A stretch of 64,000 nucleotides of DNA from Deinococcus aestuarii. GTDB taxonomy: Bacteria; Deinococcota; Deinococci; Deinococcales; Deinococcaceae. The stretch lies in assembly GCF_018863415.1 (NCBI RefSeq), contig NZ_JAHKSN010000008.1:1-64000 (forward strand). Reading direction: 5' to 3'. How positions within the stretch are numbered: the first letter of the stretch is position 1; each line of letters starts with the position of its first letter. Both the position numbers and the translations under genes were made by a program. The notes below the pieces were generated by a model. That model made no database searches and was not told the DNA's origin. It saw only the letters and a list, made by a program, of their open reading frames with translations. This document shows, in pieces, positions 22,958 through 34,484 of this stretch.

Positions 22958-24354
22958 AGCAGCCCCCTCACGAAGTCCCAGTCCAAACTCGCCTTCACCC
23001 GGGCCGCGATGGCGTCCAACCGGGCGTCGAGGCTGTCGAGGGCGGCAGGAGGCGTCAGGCCAGCCCAGCCCAGGAACCGTTCGAGGTAGGCGGGGTGTTC
23101 GAGCAGGCCGTGGAGGTAGGTGCCGCGCACGTTGCCCTGCCGCCACAGCAGGCCCGGCGCGAGGTTCTGCACGCCCGGCCCCGGGGCCGTCCGCCCGTGG
23201 TGAATCTCGTAGCCCTCCAGCCTCAGCCCCGTCTCCGCGTCGGTGAAGGTGGTCAGCCGGGTGGTCTTCTCGGGGGCGAACTCGGTTTCAAGGTCGAGCA
23301 GGCCCAGGCCGGGCACCTCCCCCCCGCCCTCCACCCCGTGCGGATCGCCGACCGTGCGCCCGAGCATCTGGAGCCCGCCGCAGACGCCGAGAACCGGAAC
23401 ACCGGACAGAGCGGCGCGGGTGACGGCCCCGGCGAGCCCCACCCCACGCAGCCACGCGAGGTCGTCGGCGGTGCTCTTGCTGCCCGGCAGGATGACCGCC
23501 CGGGCGCCCTCCAGTTCGGCGGGCGTGGACACCCAGCGGGCGAGCGGGCCGAGCGGGGCGAACTCGTCGAGGTTCGACACACGCGGCAGCCGGGCAATGG
23601 CGACGAAGCCGCCCTCCTCCCACGCCTGCGGGCCCTCCAGCGCCACCCCGTCCTCCTCGGGCAGGGGGAGGTCGAGCATGGGCACGACGCCGACGGTGGG
23701 CACGCCGGTCTGTTCCCGCAGCCACTCGGGGGCGGGAGCGAGCAGGCGGGGATCACCCCGAAAGCGGTTGAGGATGAAGCCGCGCAGCAGGGCGCGTTCC
23801 CCCGGCGTCAGGCAGTGCCAGGTGCCGAGGAGGTGGGCGAACGCGCCGCCCCGGTCGATGTCGCAGGCGAGGAGCACCGCCGCCTGAGCCTCCAACGCCA
23901 CCCGCATATTCACGATGTCGCTGGCGCGGAGGTTGACCTCGGCGGGGCTGCCCGCGCCCTCGATCACCACCACGTCGTACTCGGCGAGGAGGCTGTGGAG
24001 GGCCCCTTGCACGTGCGGCCACAGGTGCGCCTTGCGCTCGCGCCAGCCCAGGGCGGTGAGGTCGGGATTCGCGCGGCCCAGCAGGACGACCTGCGAGCGG
24101 GTGTTGGCCTCGGGCTTGAGGAGGACCGGATTCATCCGCACGTCGGGCACGACCCGCGCCGCCCGCGCCTGGACGATCTGGGCGCGGCCCATCTCCAGCC
24201 CGGCGGGGGTGACGCCCGCGTTGTTGCTCATGTTCTGGGCCTTGAAGGGGGCGACCCGGTACCCCTCACCCACGAGGGCGCGGCAGAGCGCGGCGGCGAG
24301 GTAACTCTTGCCCGCATTGCTCGTGCAGCCCTGAATCATGATCGCGCTACCCAC
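22954..24354 (-). CDS. cobQ: Cobyric acid synthase
   Basis: CobQ amidates the b, d, e and g side chains of adenosylcobyrinic a,c-diamide using glutamine. The 466-residue product has an N-terminal dethiobiotin-synthetase-like domain (MIQGCTSNAGKSYLAAALCR) and a C-terminal glutamine amidotransferase domain. The nucleophile lies in LGVCGGLQMLGRTV and the histidine in GYEIHHGRT. It overlaps both neighbours by 4-8 nt. Confidence 0.95.
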   Translation of the reverse strand: MGSAIMIQGCTSNAGKSYLAAALCRALVGEGYRVAPFKAQNMSNNAGVTPAGLEMGRAQIVQARAARVVPDVRMNPVLLKPEANTRSQVVLLGRANPDLTALGWRERKAHLWPHVQGALHSLLAEYDVVVIEGAGSPAEVNLRASDIVNMRVALEAQAAVLLACDIDRGGAFAHLLGTWHCLTPGERALLRGFILNRFRGDPRLLAPAPEWLREQTGVPTVGVVPMLDLPLPEEDGVALEGPQAWEEGGFVAIARLPRVSNLDEFAPLGPLARWVSTPAELEGARAVILPGSKSTADDLAWLRGVGLAGAVTRAALSGVPVLGVCGGLQMLGRTVGDPHGVEGGGEVPGLGLLDLETEFAPEKTTRLTTFTDAETGLRLEGYEIHHGRTAPGPGVQNLAPGLLWRQGNVRGTYLHGLLEHPAYLERFLGWAGLTPPAALDSLDARLDAIAARVKASLDWDFVRGLL

Positions 24355-25129
24355 GCGCGGCCTTCTTGCTCAGGAAGTCCGCCCAGGTCACCGTGCCGCG
24401 CGGCGCCTCCGGCTCCACGAGGTCGCCCCGCTGCATGGCGCGCAGAACCGGGTGCGGGAGCGGCAGGCGGAGGGGGAGCACCCGCCCCGCCCGCCCGCGC
24501 GCCGCAAGCCAGGCCCGCGCCATGTCCGGAATTCGCAGCACCTCCGGCCCGGCAAAGTCGAGGGTGCCCCGCTCTCCAGCGAGCACCCGCCGCGCGAGTT
24601 CGCGGGCCACGTCCTCCACCGCGACGGATTGGAGCACACCGTCCGGGACGAGGAGCCGGGGCAGGCGGCTCGCCTGGGTCAGCAGCCCGTCGGCGAAGTG
24701 GTGAAACTGCGTTGCCCGGAGGATCAGGTGGGGCAGACCGCTCGCCTCCACCAGCTCCTCGCCGCGCACCTTGCCCGCGTAGGAGCCGAAGCCCCGGACC
24801 CGCCGCGCGCCGACGATGGAGACGTAGGCGAAGTGGGGACGCCCGGCGGCGCGAGCCACTTCGAGCAGGTTCAGCGTGCCCTGCACGTCGCGCAGAGGAT
24901 CACTCAGGTCGTGGGCGACGTGGACGACTCCGCTCACCCCCACCAGGGCCCGCGCGAGTCCAGACCCGGCGATGTAATTCGCGACGGCGTACTCGGCCCC
25001 CTCCACACGTCGCCCGGGTAGTTGCCGGGTCAGCACCCGGACCCGCGCTCCACCTTCCAGGAGCGACCGGACGAGCGGGCGTCCCAGGGGACCCGTGCCG
25101 CCCGTCACCAGGATCAGACGGTCAGCCAT
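24347..25129 (-). CDS. NmrA-like SDR-type oxidoreductase in the cobalamin operon
   Basis: The 260-residue product has a Rossmann NAD(P)-binding start, [20 protein letters not shown] (residues 5-24), and the extended-SDR pattern FAYVSIVGA. The usual YxxxK catalytic pair is not clear, as in atypical SDR/NmrA proteins. It overlaps the aminotransferase by 8 nt upstream and cobQ by 8 nt downstream, so it is inside the cobalamin operon. It has no known step in cobalamin synthesis; a redox role is only a guess. Confidence 0.8.
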   Translation of the reverse strand: MADRLILVTGGTGPLGRPLVRSLLEGGARVRVLTRQLPGRRVEGAEYAVANYIAGSGLARALVGVSGVVHVAHDLSDPLRDVQGTLNLLEVARAAGRPHFAYVSIVGARRVRGFGSYAGKVRGEELVEASGLPHLILRATQFHHFADGLLTQASRLPRLLVPDGVLQSVAVEDVARELARRVLAGERGTLDFAGPEVLRIPDMARAWLAARGRAGRVLPLRLPLPHPVLRAMQRGDLVEPEAPRGTVTWADFLSKKAARG

Positions 25130-26147
25130 CTTCGCCTCCTTTCAGAATTTCGGCGAGGGTCCGCACCAGCACCCCGTTTTCCTCCGGCAGGCGGGTGGAC
25201 ACGCGCAGACGGTCGGGCAAACCGTAGCTCGCACAGTCGCGGACCCTCACGCCCCGCTCCAGCAAGGCCGCCGCCACGCGGGAAGCGTCCCCCACCTCCA
25301 GGGTGAGGTAGGGGGTGCCGTGGTGCTCGACCGGGCCGAAGGTCGAGAGGGCCGCCGCGAGGTCACGCGCCCCCCCGGCAACCTGTGGCAACGTCTGCGC
25401 GAGGAAGCTCCCCCCCTCCGGCAGCGCGGCGAGGACGGCGGCGGTCGAGGCGGGGAGGTGCCACGCGGGGGCGAGGTTGTCGAGGCGGGCCGTCACCTCC
25501 GGGGAGGCGAGCGCATAGGCGGGCCGCGCGCCGACCAGCCCGTGCGCCTTGCCGGGCGAGAGCACCCGGACGACGGCAGGGTGGGCAGGGGGAATGGGCG
25601 CGGCGGTGAAGGGCGCGTACGCCTCGTCCACGATCAGCAGCGCCCCGGCGGCGAGACAGGCGTCGGCGAGGGTCAGCAGCTCCTGCGCCGTGTGGGCGTG
25701 TCCGGTGGGATTGTGGGGGTGCCCGACGTACACGAGCACGACTCCGGGCGTGATCTTCGAAACGACCCGCCCAGGCGTCGTCACCTCCACCCCCGCCCGG
25801 ACGAGGGCGGCGGCGCGGGCGAGTTCGCCGAAGGGGGCGTGGACGCTCAGCAGCGTCCTGCCGGGGGGCAGGCAGGCGCGGGCGAGGCGGTGGAGCAGGT
25901 CCGAGGCCCCGACCGAAAGGGTCACCCCGTCCGCATCCCAGCCGTGCCACGCGGCGAGGCGGGCGCGCACGTCCGCGTAGCCCGGGTCGGGGTAGTGGGC
26001 GTGGTCGGCATCCCGGAGAGCTTCCACCAGCCTCGGATTCGGGCCGTACGGGTTGGCGTTCACGCTGAAGTCGAGCCCGGCGAAGGTCCGGGAGGTCGGG
26101 CCTCCGTGTGGGGCGCGGGGCAAAAGGGGCGGGAGAAGGTCGGTCAC
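25122..26147 (-). CDS. cobD: CobD/CobC-type aminotransferase (threonine-phosphate decarboxylase-like)
   Basis: The 341-residue product is a fold-type I PLP protein of the histidinol-phosphate aminotransferase class. It has [12 protein letters not shown] near the N-terminus, [21 protein letters not shown] (PLP Asp region) and the PLP lysine in [16 protein letters not shown]. In this operon it probably provides the (R)-1-aminopropan-2-ol arm. Start is GTG at 26147, whose GTGA overlaps the cbiB stop; the long extension to 26894 is a shadow. Confidence 0.88.
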   Translation of the reverse strand: MTDLLPPLLPRAPHGGPTSRTFAGLDFSVNANPYGPNPRLVEALRDADHAHYPDPGYADVRARLAAWHGWDADGVTLSVGASDLLHRLARACLPPGRTLLSVHAPFGELARAAALVRAGVEVTTPGRVVSKITPGVVLVYVGHPHNPTGHAHTAQELLTLADACLAAGALLIVDEAYAPFTAAPIPPAHPAVVRVLSPGKAHGLVGARPAYALASPEVTARLDNLAPAWHLPASTAAVLAALPEGGSFLAQTLPQVAGGARDLAAALSTFGPVEHHGTPYLTLEVGDASRVAAALLERGVRVRDCASYGLPDRLRVSTRLPEENGVLVRTLAEILKGGEDG

Positions 26148-27072
26148 GCGGCCCCCCGGCGGGGAGTGGGAAGCAGCAGCGCCACGGTCGCGAGCGCCAC
26201 CGTCCAGCGGGCGAGGCGCAGGGCGCGGGGCACGTCCGCCGCCCCCGGCGCCCGCCCCCCCGCGTTCAACACGTACACCCCCCGCTTGTCGAGCCGCACC
26301 CCGAGGGCCCCCGCGAAGGCGCTCATGGGGTGCCCGGCGTTCGGGCTGGGGGTGGCCGGGGCGTCCCGGCGCCACATCCGCCACGCGCCGGGGGCGTCGA
26401 GCCCCGCCGGGGGGGCCGCGAGCACCGCGCACAGGGCCGTCAGCCGGGCGGGCGCGAGATTGAGAAGGTCGTCGGCGCGGGCGGCCAGCTTCCCCGAGTG
26501 TTCGAGGTCGGGCGTACGGTACCCCCACATCGCGTCGGCGGTGTTCGCGTAGCGGTAGAGGGCGGCGAGGGGCAGCCCGCCCGCGCGGAACATCAGCAGC
26601 GGCGCGACCACGCTGTCCGAGAGGTTTTCCGCGAGGCTTTCGATACACACGCCCGCGACTTCCGCCGCGCTCAGTTCCCCCGTCTCCCGGCTGACGAGGT
26701 GCCACGCCAGGAGCCGCCGCGCCCCCGGCAGGTCCCCGGCGGCGAGGGCGGCGTGGACCTCCCCCACCGCCCCGAACAGCGCCCGGCGGGCGAGGAGCGG
26801 CTTGAGGAAGGCGCCGCGCGTGATCCAGCCCCCCGGAAGGTGGCCCGCGAGGAGCCCGGCTCCGGTCGAGAGGGCCGCCCCGAGCCCCCACCACGCCCCC
26901 CCCTCGGCGAACCGTCCCGCCGGGGTGGTCGCCCGCCAGCGGCCCCGCGCCCCGTTCAGGAAGCTTCCCATCCAGACCACCGGATGCACGCCCGCGGGCG
27001 GCTCCCCCAGCGCGTCCAGCGCCAGGGCGAGGAGGAGCGACGACCGCGCACCGCGTCCCGCGTCCCGCCCCC

Positions 27073-27076
<4 letters not shown>
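26144..27076 (-). CDS. cbiB: Adenosylcobinamide-phosphate synthase CbiB/CobD membrane protein
   Basis: Integral membrane enzyme joining aminopropanol (phosphate) to adenosylcobyric acid. The 310-residue product has [10 protein letters not shown] near residues 30-39, the conserved [15 protein letters not shown] (about 157-171), [13 protein letters not shown] (about 184-196) and [17 protein letters not shown] (about 258-274), with several membrane helices. Start is ATG at 27076, overlapping the cobB stop by 4 nt (ATGA). Confidence 0.93.
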
Positions 27077-28413
<1,337 letters not shown>

Positions 28414-28445
28414 GACGGGCCCCTGGCGAGCGGCGCGGCCCGGCG

Positions 28446-28481
28446 CAGGAGGCCGAAGGTTCCCGTGACCGGCCTCCTGCC
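28446..28481. other. Long stem-loop between cobO and cobB
   Basis: GCAGGAGGCCG pairs perfectly with CGGCCTCCTGC across a 13-14 nt loop. It lies in the only sizeable gap of the cobalamin operon. It lacks a clear U tract, so it may be an mRNA-processing or stability element, or a partial attenuator, rather than a terminator. Confidence 0.5.
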
Positions 28482-28530
28482 TTCTGCTCTCAGCCTTCGG
28501 CCTGTCCCCACGCCCACCCTCGCCGGAGGT

Positions 28531-29145
28531 CTAATGTTCGATCCCCGCCTGGGCGCCGATGCCCGCCTCGTAGGCGTGCTTGACGGGCTGCATCTCGGTC
28601 ACGGTGTCGGCCAGCTCGATCAGCTCCGGCAGCGCGTCGCGCCCGGTGATCACGACGTGGAGCCCCGCGCCCCGCGCTCTCAGGGTCGCCTCCACGTCGG
28701 GCCAGGCGACCCAGCCGTACTTGAGGGGGTAGGTGAACTCGTCGAGGACCACGAGGTCGTGCTCGCCGGAGAGGATCGCCTCTTTCGCCAGCTCCCAGCC
28801 GTGCGCCGCGAGGGCCGCCGAAGTTTCCAGGTCGCGCGAGCGCCAGGTGAACCCGTCGCCCAGCCCCTCGTAGGGCAACCCCAGCGCGTCGAGGGTGCGG
28901 TGCTCGCCGAATTTCGCGTTCTCGTGCTTGAGAAACTGGAAGAGCCGCACCCGCAGCCCGCGCCCGTGCGCCCGCAGCATCAGCCCGAGCGCGGCGGTCG
29001 TCTTGCCCTTGCCCTTGCCGGTGTTGACGATCAGCAGGCCCCGGCGCCCCTTCGAGAGGTCCTCACGCTTGCGGTAGGTGTCCCGCGCCTCTTGCAGCTC
29101 GCGCATGGCGGCCTCGCGGCGGGCGGCGGTGTCGGGGTCGGTCAT
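28531..29145 (-). CDS. cobO: Cob(I)yrinic acid a,c-diamide adenosyltransferase (CobA/CobO/BtuR type)
   Basis: The 204-residue product carries the ATP-binding loop [16 protein letters not shown] (about residues 39-54) with the inverted P-loop of this family, then [14 protein letters not shown] and [14 protein letters not shown]. It attaches the adenosyl group to cobalt in the corrin. Start is ATG at 29145, overlapping the btuF stop by 4 nt; the longer frame is a shadow. Confidence 0.93.
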   Translation of the reverse strand: MTDPDTAARREAAMRELQEARDTYRKREDLSKGRRGLLIVNTGKGKGKTTAALGLMLRAHGRGLRVRLFQFLKHENAKFGEHRTLDALGLPYEGLGDGFTWRSRDLETSAALAAHGWELAKEAILSGEHDLVVLDEFTYPLKYGWVAWPDVEATLRARGAGLHVVITGRDALPELIELADTVTEMQPVKHAYEAGIGAQAGIEH

Positions 29146-30017
29146 TTCAATGCCTCCGGGTGCAGCCAGCGGATCAGGGCGCGCAGGGCCACGGGCAGGC
29201 GGGGGCCGGGGCGAGAGAGGGCGTCCCGTTCCTCGGGGCTGGGGGTGTACACGCGCCCACTCCTCACGGCCTGGAGATTCGACCAGCCGGGTCGCGTCCG
29301 GGCCTCCGTCAGGGGCACGCCGATCATCACCTGCGGGTTGGCCTGCACGATGAGTTCGGGGTCGATCTTCGGGAAGTCGCCCAGCCGCGCGGGCACGATG
29401 GTCCGCCCGCCCGCCTTGTCGATCAAGGTGCCGATGAAGGAATTGGGGCCGACCGAGTACGGGGTCGGGTCCACCTCGTAGTAGGTGCTCACCTTGGGCA
29501 AGCGGGCCACGCTCGCCTGGAGCGTATTCAGCTCGCGCCGCATCCGCGTGATGAGGTTCAGCGCCCCCGTCTCCCGGTTCGTCAGCCGGCCCAGCACCCC
29601 GATCTTCTCGAAGACGTCGTTGTACGTCTGGGCGCTGCCGCCGTACACGGTCAGGCCCGCCTGCGCCAGCTTCTCGGTCAGCCTGGAGCCGCTCGACTCG
29701 TCCGCGAGCACGAGGTCGGGCTTCAGGGCCAGGATCGCCTCGATGTCGGGCTGGAAGGCGCTGCCGACCTTGGGCAGCCGGTCCGTCACCGCCTTGGGGA
29801 AGTTGCTGAAGCGGTCCACCGCCACGAGCTTGCCCCCCGCGCCGATGGCGGCGAGCGTCTCGGTGTGGCTGGGCAGCATGGAGACGATGCGCCGGGGCTC
29901 GCCCCTCAGGGTCACGGTGCGGCCCAGGTCGTCCCGGACGGTCAGGGGGTAGGAGGTGGCGAGCGCGGCGCCGGTGAGCAGCGCGGCGAGGGGGAGCAGG
30001 CGGGCAGGGTGACGCAT
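29142..30017 (-). CDS. btuF: Cobalamin-type ABC transporter substrate-binding protein (BtuF-like)
   Basis: The 291-residue product has an N-terminal signal peptide ([20 protein letters not shown]) and the BtuF/FepB-type periplasmic fold: [20 protein letters not shown] and [17 protein letters not shown]. It should bind a corrinoid outside the membrane; no permease or ATPase partner is next to it. It is the first gene after the cobalamin riboswitch. I chose ATG 30017 because it gives a clean signal peptide; ATG-like starts further up lie in the leader. Confidence 0.85.
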   Translation of the reverse strand: MRHPARLLPLAALLTGAALATSYPLTVRDDLGRTVTLRGEPRRIVSMLPSHTETLAAIGAGGKLVAVDRFSNFPKAVTDRLPKVGSAFQPDIEAILALKPDLVLADESSGSRLTEKLAQAGLTVYGGSAQTYNDVFEKIGVLGRLTNRETGALNLITRMRRELNTLQASVARLPKVSTYYEVDPTPYSVGPNSFIGTLIDKAGGRTIVPARLGDFPKIDPELIVQANPQVMIGVPLTEARTRPGWSNLQAVRSGRVYTPSPEERDALSRPGPRLPVALRALIRWLHPEALK

Positions 30018-30069
30018 GGGGGCAGGAGACTCCGGCGTGCGGGGCGGGGAGCGGAAGCGGTCGCACGGC

Positions 30070-30101
30070 AAAAGCCCGCTCCAGCCGGGGCCGGAGCGGG
30101 C
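30070..30101 (-). terminator. Riboswitch-linked intrinsic terminator before btuF
   Basis: GCCCGCTCC pairs with GGAGCGGGC (minus strand, 30101..30074), followed by four U residues. It lies between the cobalamin riboswitch and the btuF start, so it is the likely expression platform. Confidence 0.75.
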
Positions 30102-30164
30102 ATCACGGCCCGGGAAGCCGGGGGGGATGCGCGGTCTCGAAACGGGCCCTCTGACGGCGAGAGG

Positions 30165-30310
30165 TGCCCCGTGTTCACCCTGTTCATAGGGGGCACGGGG
30201 CGTCCCTGGGCGGCATTCGGGCTGACAGGACGGGACGCCTGCTTACCGCTGCGCGACAGCGCCGGACTCTCACCGGACTTCCCCGACACCAGGTGCGGGC
30301 AGGGTAACAG
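30165..30310 (-). ncRNA. Cobalamin riboswitch
   Basis: On the minus strand the leader contains GGGGAAGTCCGGTGAGAGTC and then CCGGCGCTGTCGCGCAGCGGT, which match the conserved P3-P6 core of the AdoCbl aptamer. CCTGTCAGCCCGAATGCCG, matching the B12 box, follows about 40 nt later. The terminator at 30070-30101 lies downstream. It should switch off the btuF-cobO-cobB-cbiB-cobD-SDR-cobQ-cobU-cobT operon when cobalamin is plentiful. Confidence 0.9.
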
Positions 30311-30352
30311 AGGCGGGGGGGTGGAAGGCAACCCGGCGGACAATCCGGGCCC

Positions 30353-30919
30353 TTATTCCGGCGGGCGCAGGGCCGTCAACCACCAGTGCCCGTCCGAGCG
30401 CCGCAGCGTGGCGGCCGTGCCGGGCGGTGTGGCGACGGCCCGCAGCCCGACCGTGAGGCGCAACGCCGCCTGCATGGGTCCGGCGTGCGTGAAGGCGACG
30501 ACCTCGCCGGATTCGGGGAGGCCAGCGAGCCAGTCCCGAACGCGGGCATGAAAGCCCCGGCCCGTCTCCCCTCCCGGCGGCCCGCCGTCCGAGTCGGGAT
30601 CGGCCAGGGCGTCGATCCAGGCCCGCGGCGCCTCCCCGAATGCTGCCTCCAGCTCCGCCCAGGTCCGCCCCGCCATCACCCCGAAGCGGGCCTCCAGCAG
30701 GGCCGGGGTGGGCACGGGCTGATGGAAGCCGGCGAGCGCAGCGGTCTCGCGGGCCCGGCGGCTGGGGGAGGTGAAGGCCGCCGCGTCCGTCGGCAGCCGT
30801 AGCGTGCGGGCGAGGGCACGTCCTTCGGGGGAGAGGGGCGCGTCTTCATCCTCTCCCGGATAACGGCGCTGGGCGTTCGGCACGGTGGGCGCGTGGCGGA
30901 CGAGGTGGAGCGTCAACAC
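30353..30919 (-). CDS. cobC: Histidine phosphatase, probable alpha-ribazole phosphatase
   Basis: The 188-residue product has the phosphoglycerate-mutase-like LHLVRHAPT motif (about residues 4-12), [11 protein letters not shown] (about 49-59), an [15 protein letters not shown] segment and the second histidine in [10 protein letters not shown] (about 141-150). It starts 4 nt after cobS on the same strand. This supports the CobC role of removing phosphate from alpha-ribazole phosphate or cobalamin phosphate. Start is GTG at 30919. Confidence 0.85.
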   Translation of the reverse strand: MLTLHLVRHAPTVPNAQRRYPGEDEDAPLSPEGRALARTLRLPTDAAAFTSPSRRARETAALAGFHQPVPTPALLEARFGVMAGRTWAELEAAFGEAPRAWIDALADPDSDGGPPGGETGRGFHARVRDWLAGLPESGEVVAFTHAGPMQAALRLTVGLRAVATPPGTAATLRRSDGHWWLTALRPPE

Positions 30920-30923
30920 CCGC

Positions 30924-31664
30924 TCACCCCCGGCCCCATGCGAAAGCGCACAGGGCCGCGAGTTCCGCCGTCACGACGACGAGCCCGTAGGTGTCGCCGT
31001 TGAGCCCCCCGCCCAGCCGGGAGGCGGCGAACCGGGCGACGAGCAGCGCGGCGGCGAGCGCGGCGAGCGCAGCCCCCCACGCGCCGGGGAGGATCAGGGC
31101 GGGCAGGGCGAGGAGCAGCGCGGCCCCCCAGCGACCTTCCCGCGAGCGCGCACCCAGCGACTCCTGCCGCGCCGCCGGGTAGAGGTTCATGGGGAAGAGC
31201 AAGACCGTCCGTGCCACGACCGCCGCGACGACCGGGGCGAAGGCCGGAATCGGCGCCGAGAGCAGGCTCCACAGGGTCAGCAAGGCAAGGACGCCCACGG
31301 CGAGGCCGAACGCCCCCACGTGCACGTCGCGCAGGATTTCCAGCCGCCGCTCGGGGCTCTTCAGGGCGAACAGGGCGTCGGCGCTGTCCACCAGCCCGTC
31401 GAAGTGCAGCATCCCCGTCACCGCCAGCCACGCCCCCACCGCGAGGGCCGCCCGCACCCCGTCCGGCAGGGGCAGGGGGAGCCACAGCAGCAGGGCCACC
31501 ACACCGCCCACCGCGTACCCGGCGAGCGGATAGTAGGCGCTCGCCCGCGCGAAGTCCCCCTCCCTCACCTCGCGGACATGCGGAAGGGGCAGCGTGGTCA
31601 GGAAGGTCAGCGCCAGGTGGGCCGCGTCGAGCTGTCGCCGCCAGGAGGAGCGGGAATCGGTCAT
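30924..31664 (-). CDS. cobS: Adenosylcobinamide-GDP ribazoletransferase (cobalamin synthase)
   Basis: Integral membrane enzyme that joins the nucleotide loop to adenosylcobinamide-GDP. The 246-residue product has [11 protein letters not shown] near residues 15-25, [13 protein letters not shown] (about 92-104, the DGxxD-type metal motif), [17 protein letters not shown] sequence and [12 protein letters not shown] (about 216-227), with six or so membrane helices. Start is ATG at 31664. It is separated from the main cob operon by the riboswitch. Confidence 0.93.
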   Translation of the reverse strand: MTDSRSSWRRQLDAAHLALTFLTTLPLPHVREVREGDFARASAYYPLAGYAVGGVVALLLWLPLPLPDGVRAALAVGAWLAVTGMLHFDGLVDSADALFALKSPERRLEILRDVHVGAFGLAVGVLALLTLWSLLSAPIPAFAPVVAAVVARTVLLFPMNLYPAARQESLGARSREGRWGAALLLALPALILPGAWGAALAALAAALLVARFAASRLGGGLNGDTYGLVVVTAELAALCAFAWGRG

Positions 31665-31718
31665 GGACGAATCACGAGGGGGATGGTGGCACAGGTGAAC
31701 GGCGAGCAGACTGGTTGT

Positions 31719-31775
31719 TCTTGCTCCTCCCCCTTGAGGGGAGAGGCCCGGACTCGCAGAGCTGCGGAGCAGGGG
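31719..31775. repeat. Intergenic C/G-rich repeat fragment
   Basis: The gap between cobS and the metal permease has no gene. It holds CTCCTCCCCCTTGAGGGGAG, a short hairpin like the one at 39972, followed by a GC-rich tail. These look like members of a dispersed Deinococcus intergenic repeat family. I saw no riboswitch upstream of cobS. Confidence 0.45.
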
Positions 31776-31861
31776 GTGAACGGGCAGGGCATCCGAGAAA
31801 AAGTGTCGTTGATCCCCTCGATCAGCCGCCGACCTTGGCTCCGCTAGGCGCGCTTCCCCCT

Positions 31862-32746
31862 CTACCCCCCCAACGTCGCCCGCCCCCGCACCCGCTTCGC
31901 CCTGACCGCCTGCCCCGCGAGCGCCACCGTGAACTGCACCCCCAGCACCCCCGCGATCACCCCCGTGATGCTCGCGTCGAGGGCCAGGGCGACGGCGTAC
32001 CCGACCACGCTGGCCGTCAGCCCCGCCAGCAGGGTCAGCCCCAGGGCCTGCCGCAGACGGCGGGTGAGCAGCAGGGCGGTCGCGGGCGGCACGATCATGA
32101 AGGCGACGACGAGCACCGCCCCCACCGCGTCGAAGGCGGCGACGGTCGTCAGCGCGACGAGGGTCAGCAGCGCCCCGCCGATCAACGCGGGCGAGAAGCC
32201 CAGGGTGCGGCTCAGGCCCGGGTCGAAGGTGCTCAGCCGCAGTTCCTTGAACAGCAGCCCGACGAAGAGGGCGTTGACAAGGAGCATCCCGCCCATCAGC
32301 AGCCACGCGACCGGCAGGCCGAGCCAACCGGTCCGAAAGGGCGTGTACGCGATCTCCCCGTACAGCACGGCATCGAGGTCGAGGTGGACGTTGCTGTAGT
32401 TCAGGCTCACCGCAATGACCCCGGCGGCGAAGAGGGCCGGAAAGACCAGCCCCAGCGCCGCGTCCGCCTTCACCCGACCGCTGCGCGTGAGGAGGGCGGT
32501 GAGCGCCACGGTCACGAGCCCGAAGAGCGCCGCCCCCACAAGCGCGGGCAGGGTGGCGAGGCTCCCGCCCGTCACCCAGTACCCCGCCACGATCCCGGGC
32601 AGCGCCGAGTGGCTGATCGCGTCGCTCAGCAGCGCCTCGCGCCGCAGCACCAGGAACAGGCCCAACAGCCCGCACGCCCACGCCACGAACACGGCGGTCA
32701 CCACGATCACGAGGTCGAAGTCCAGGGGCAGCGGCGCCGGGGTCAT
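31862..32746 (-). CDS. Metal ABC transporter permease, second subunit (MntB/ZnuB type)
   Basis: The 294-residue product is an ABC-3 family permease with eight to nine helices and the conserved [12 protein letters not shown] (about residues 42-53). It also has the [11 protein letters not shown] and [15 protein letters not shown] segments. Start is ATG at 32746, overlapping the upstream permease by 4 nt. Two consecutive permease genes suggest a heterodimeric channel. Confidence 0.9.
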   Translation of the reverse strand: MTPAPLPLDFDLVIVVTAVFVAWACGLLGLFLVLRREALLSDAISHSALPGIVAGYWVTGGSLATLPALVGAALFGLVTVALTALLTRSGRVKADAALGLVFPALFAAGVIAVSLNYSNVHLDLDAVLYGEIAYTPFRTGWLGLPVAWLLMGGMLLVNALFVGLLFKELRLSTFDPGLSRTLGFSPALIGGALLTLVALTTVAAFDAVGAVLVVAFMIVPPATALLLTRRLRQALGLTLLAGLTASVVGYAVALALDASITGVIAGVLGVQFTVALAGQAVRAKRVRGRATLGG

Positions 32747-33669
32747 GCCTGTCCCCCCGAGTTCAGCTCCCGCAGGAGCCGGGCACGCACCCGCCGCTGC
32801 CGCACGAGTTCGGCCAGGACTCCCCGGCGCGGCGCGACGAGGAGGGACAGCACCGCGAGGGCGGTCGCGGCGAGCACCGTCACGGCCCCGGTCGGCAGGC
32901 TGCCCGCGCCGGAGGAGACGCCCAGGCTCAACCCCGCTCCCAGCGCCCCGCTCAGCGCCCCGAAGGCCCCGGCGAGCCCCAGCATCCCCGAGAGGCTGCG
33001 CATCCACTGCCGCGCGGCGACGGCGGGCGCGATCAACATGGCGGCCATCAGCACCACCCCGACCGTCTGGAGGCCGATCATCACCGCGAGGACGGTGAGG
33101 GCCGTGGAGAGCGCGGTGAGCCCCGGCACGGGCCAGCCCTGCACCCGCGCGAAGTCGGGGTCGAAGAGGCTGATCTTCAGCTCCTTGTGGAGCAGGGCGG
33201 CGGTCCCCAGCGCCAGCGCCCCGAGGAGGGCGAAGCGGATCACGTCCCCCTGCGTCAGCGCGGCGGCCTGCCCGAAGAGGAACTTGTCGAGCCCCGCCTG
33301 CGCGGCGTTCCCGCTCTGGCCGATGGCGGTCAGCATGGCGATCCCGATGCCGAAAAAGGCGCTGAAGGTGACCCCCAGGGCGGCATCCTCCTTCAGGCGG
33401 CTGTACCGGAGGATGGCGAGCGCGAGGAGGGAGGCGGCGAGCCCGCTGACCCCCCCGCCCAGGAGCAGGCCCAGCGTGTCGCGCGTGCCTGTGAGCAGGA
33501 AGGCCGCGCAGATGCCCGGCAGCGCGGCGTGCGCCACGGTGTCCCCGATCAGGCTCTGGCGTCGCAAGACGGAGAAGGTGCCCAGCGTGCCCGCCACGAG
33601 GCCCAGCAATGCCGAGCCGAGCAGGATGCTGCGCAGGGTGTAGTCGGTCAGGAGGTCGAGGGGATTCAC
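32743..33669 (-). CDS. Metal ABC transporter permease, first subunit (MntB/ZnuB type)
   Basis: The 308-residue product is an ABC-3 family permease with [20 protein letters not shown] (about residues 38-57), [14 protein letters not shown] and [17 protein letters not shown]. Start is GTG at 33669, whose GTGA overlaps the ATPase stop. The C-terminus is longer than in the second permease, ending in a basic tail ([13 protein letters not shown]). Confidence 0.9.
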   Translation of the reverse strand: MNPLDLLTDYTLRSILLGSALLGLVAGTLGTFSVLRRQSLIGDTVAHAALPGICAAFLLTGTRDTLGLLLGGGVSGLAASLLALAILRYSRLKEDAALGVTFSAFFGIGIAMLTAIGQSGNAAQAGLDKFLFGQAAALTQGDVIRFALLGALALGTAALLHKELKISLFDPDFARVQGWPVPGLTALSTALTVLAVMIGLQTVGVVLMAAMLIAPAVAARQWMRSLSGMLGLAGAFGALSGALGAGLSLGVSSGAGSLPTGAVTVLAATALAVLSLLVAPRRGVLAELVRQRRVRARLLRELNSGGQA

Positions 33670-34484
33670 GGCCTCGCCCCCCCGGTCCCTGGCGACAGGT
33701 CCCCGGCGAGGGCGGCGGCCAGAGCCCCGTGCCGTTCCCCGTAGGCGGTCCGCAGGTTCGCCGGGGTGAAGGCCACCTCCGTCGGCCCGCTGGCGACGAG
33801 TTCGACGTTCAGGAGCGCCACGTGGTCGAAGTAGTCCCGCACCGTGTCGAGGTCGTGGTGGACGGCGACGACGGTCCGCCCCTCGCGTCGCAGCTCGCGC
33901 AGCACGTCCACGATGGCCCGCTCGGTCACCGCGTCCACCCCCGCGAAGGGCTCGTCCATGAAGGTGAGGTCGGCCCCCTGCGCCAGCGAACGGGCCAGGA
34001 ACACCCGCTGCTGCTGCCCGCCCGACAGCTCGCTGATCTGCCGCCCGGCGAGGTCGGCCATCCCGACCCGTTCCAGGCAGCCCAGGGCCGCCTCCCGCTC
34101 GCGGCGACCGGCGCGGCGCAGCCACCCGAGCCGCCCGTACAGGCCCATCGTCACCACGTCGAGGGCGCTCGCCGGGAAGTCCCAGTCCACGCTCGTCCGC
34201 TGGGGCACGTAGGCCACCCGGGACCGCACCCGCGCGAGGGGCTGCCCGAAGAAGAGGGCCTCCCCCGAGAGGCGGGGCACCAGCCCGAGCGCCGCCTTGA
34301 GCAGGGTGCTCTTCCCCGCCCCGTTCGGCCCGATGATCGCGGTGAGGGACGCGGCGGGCACATCAAAGGAGACGTTCCACACGGCGGGCCGCTCGCGGTA
34401 GGCGACGCTCAGGCCGCGCAGGGCGAGGGGGGGAGCAGGGTGGGTCGCGGTCAGGGGCGCGGCGGCCCCGAGGGTGACGGTCAT
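33666..34484 (-). CDS. Metal ABC transporter ATP-binding protein
   Basis: The 272-residue product has Walker A IGPNGAGKSTLLK (about residues 50-62), the Q-loop VPQRTSVDWDFP typical of the Mn/Zn subgroup, signature ELSGGQQQRVFLARSL (about 152-167), Walker B LTFMDEPFAGVD and the switch HHDL. Start is ATG at 34484, overlapping the lipoprotein stop by 4 nt (ATGA). Confidence 0.93.
   Translation of the reverse strand: MTVTLGAAAPLTATHPAPPLALRGLSVAYRERPAVWNVSFDVPAASLTAIIGPNGAGKSTLLKAALGLVPRLSGEALFFGQPLARVRSRVAYVPQRTSVDWDFPASALDVVTMGLYGRLGWLRRAGRREREAALGCLERVGMADLAGRQISELSGGQQQRVFLARSLAQGADLTFMDEPFAGVDAVTERAIVDVLRELRREGRTVVAVHHDLDTVRDYFDHVALLNVELVASGPTEVAFTPANLRTAYGERHGALAAALAGDLSPGTGGARP

Noticed and set aside
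31665..31861. Second cobalamin riboswitch upstream of cobS
   Set aside because: I looked for the B12 box and the GGGAA-GGTG core on the minus strand and found neither.
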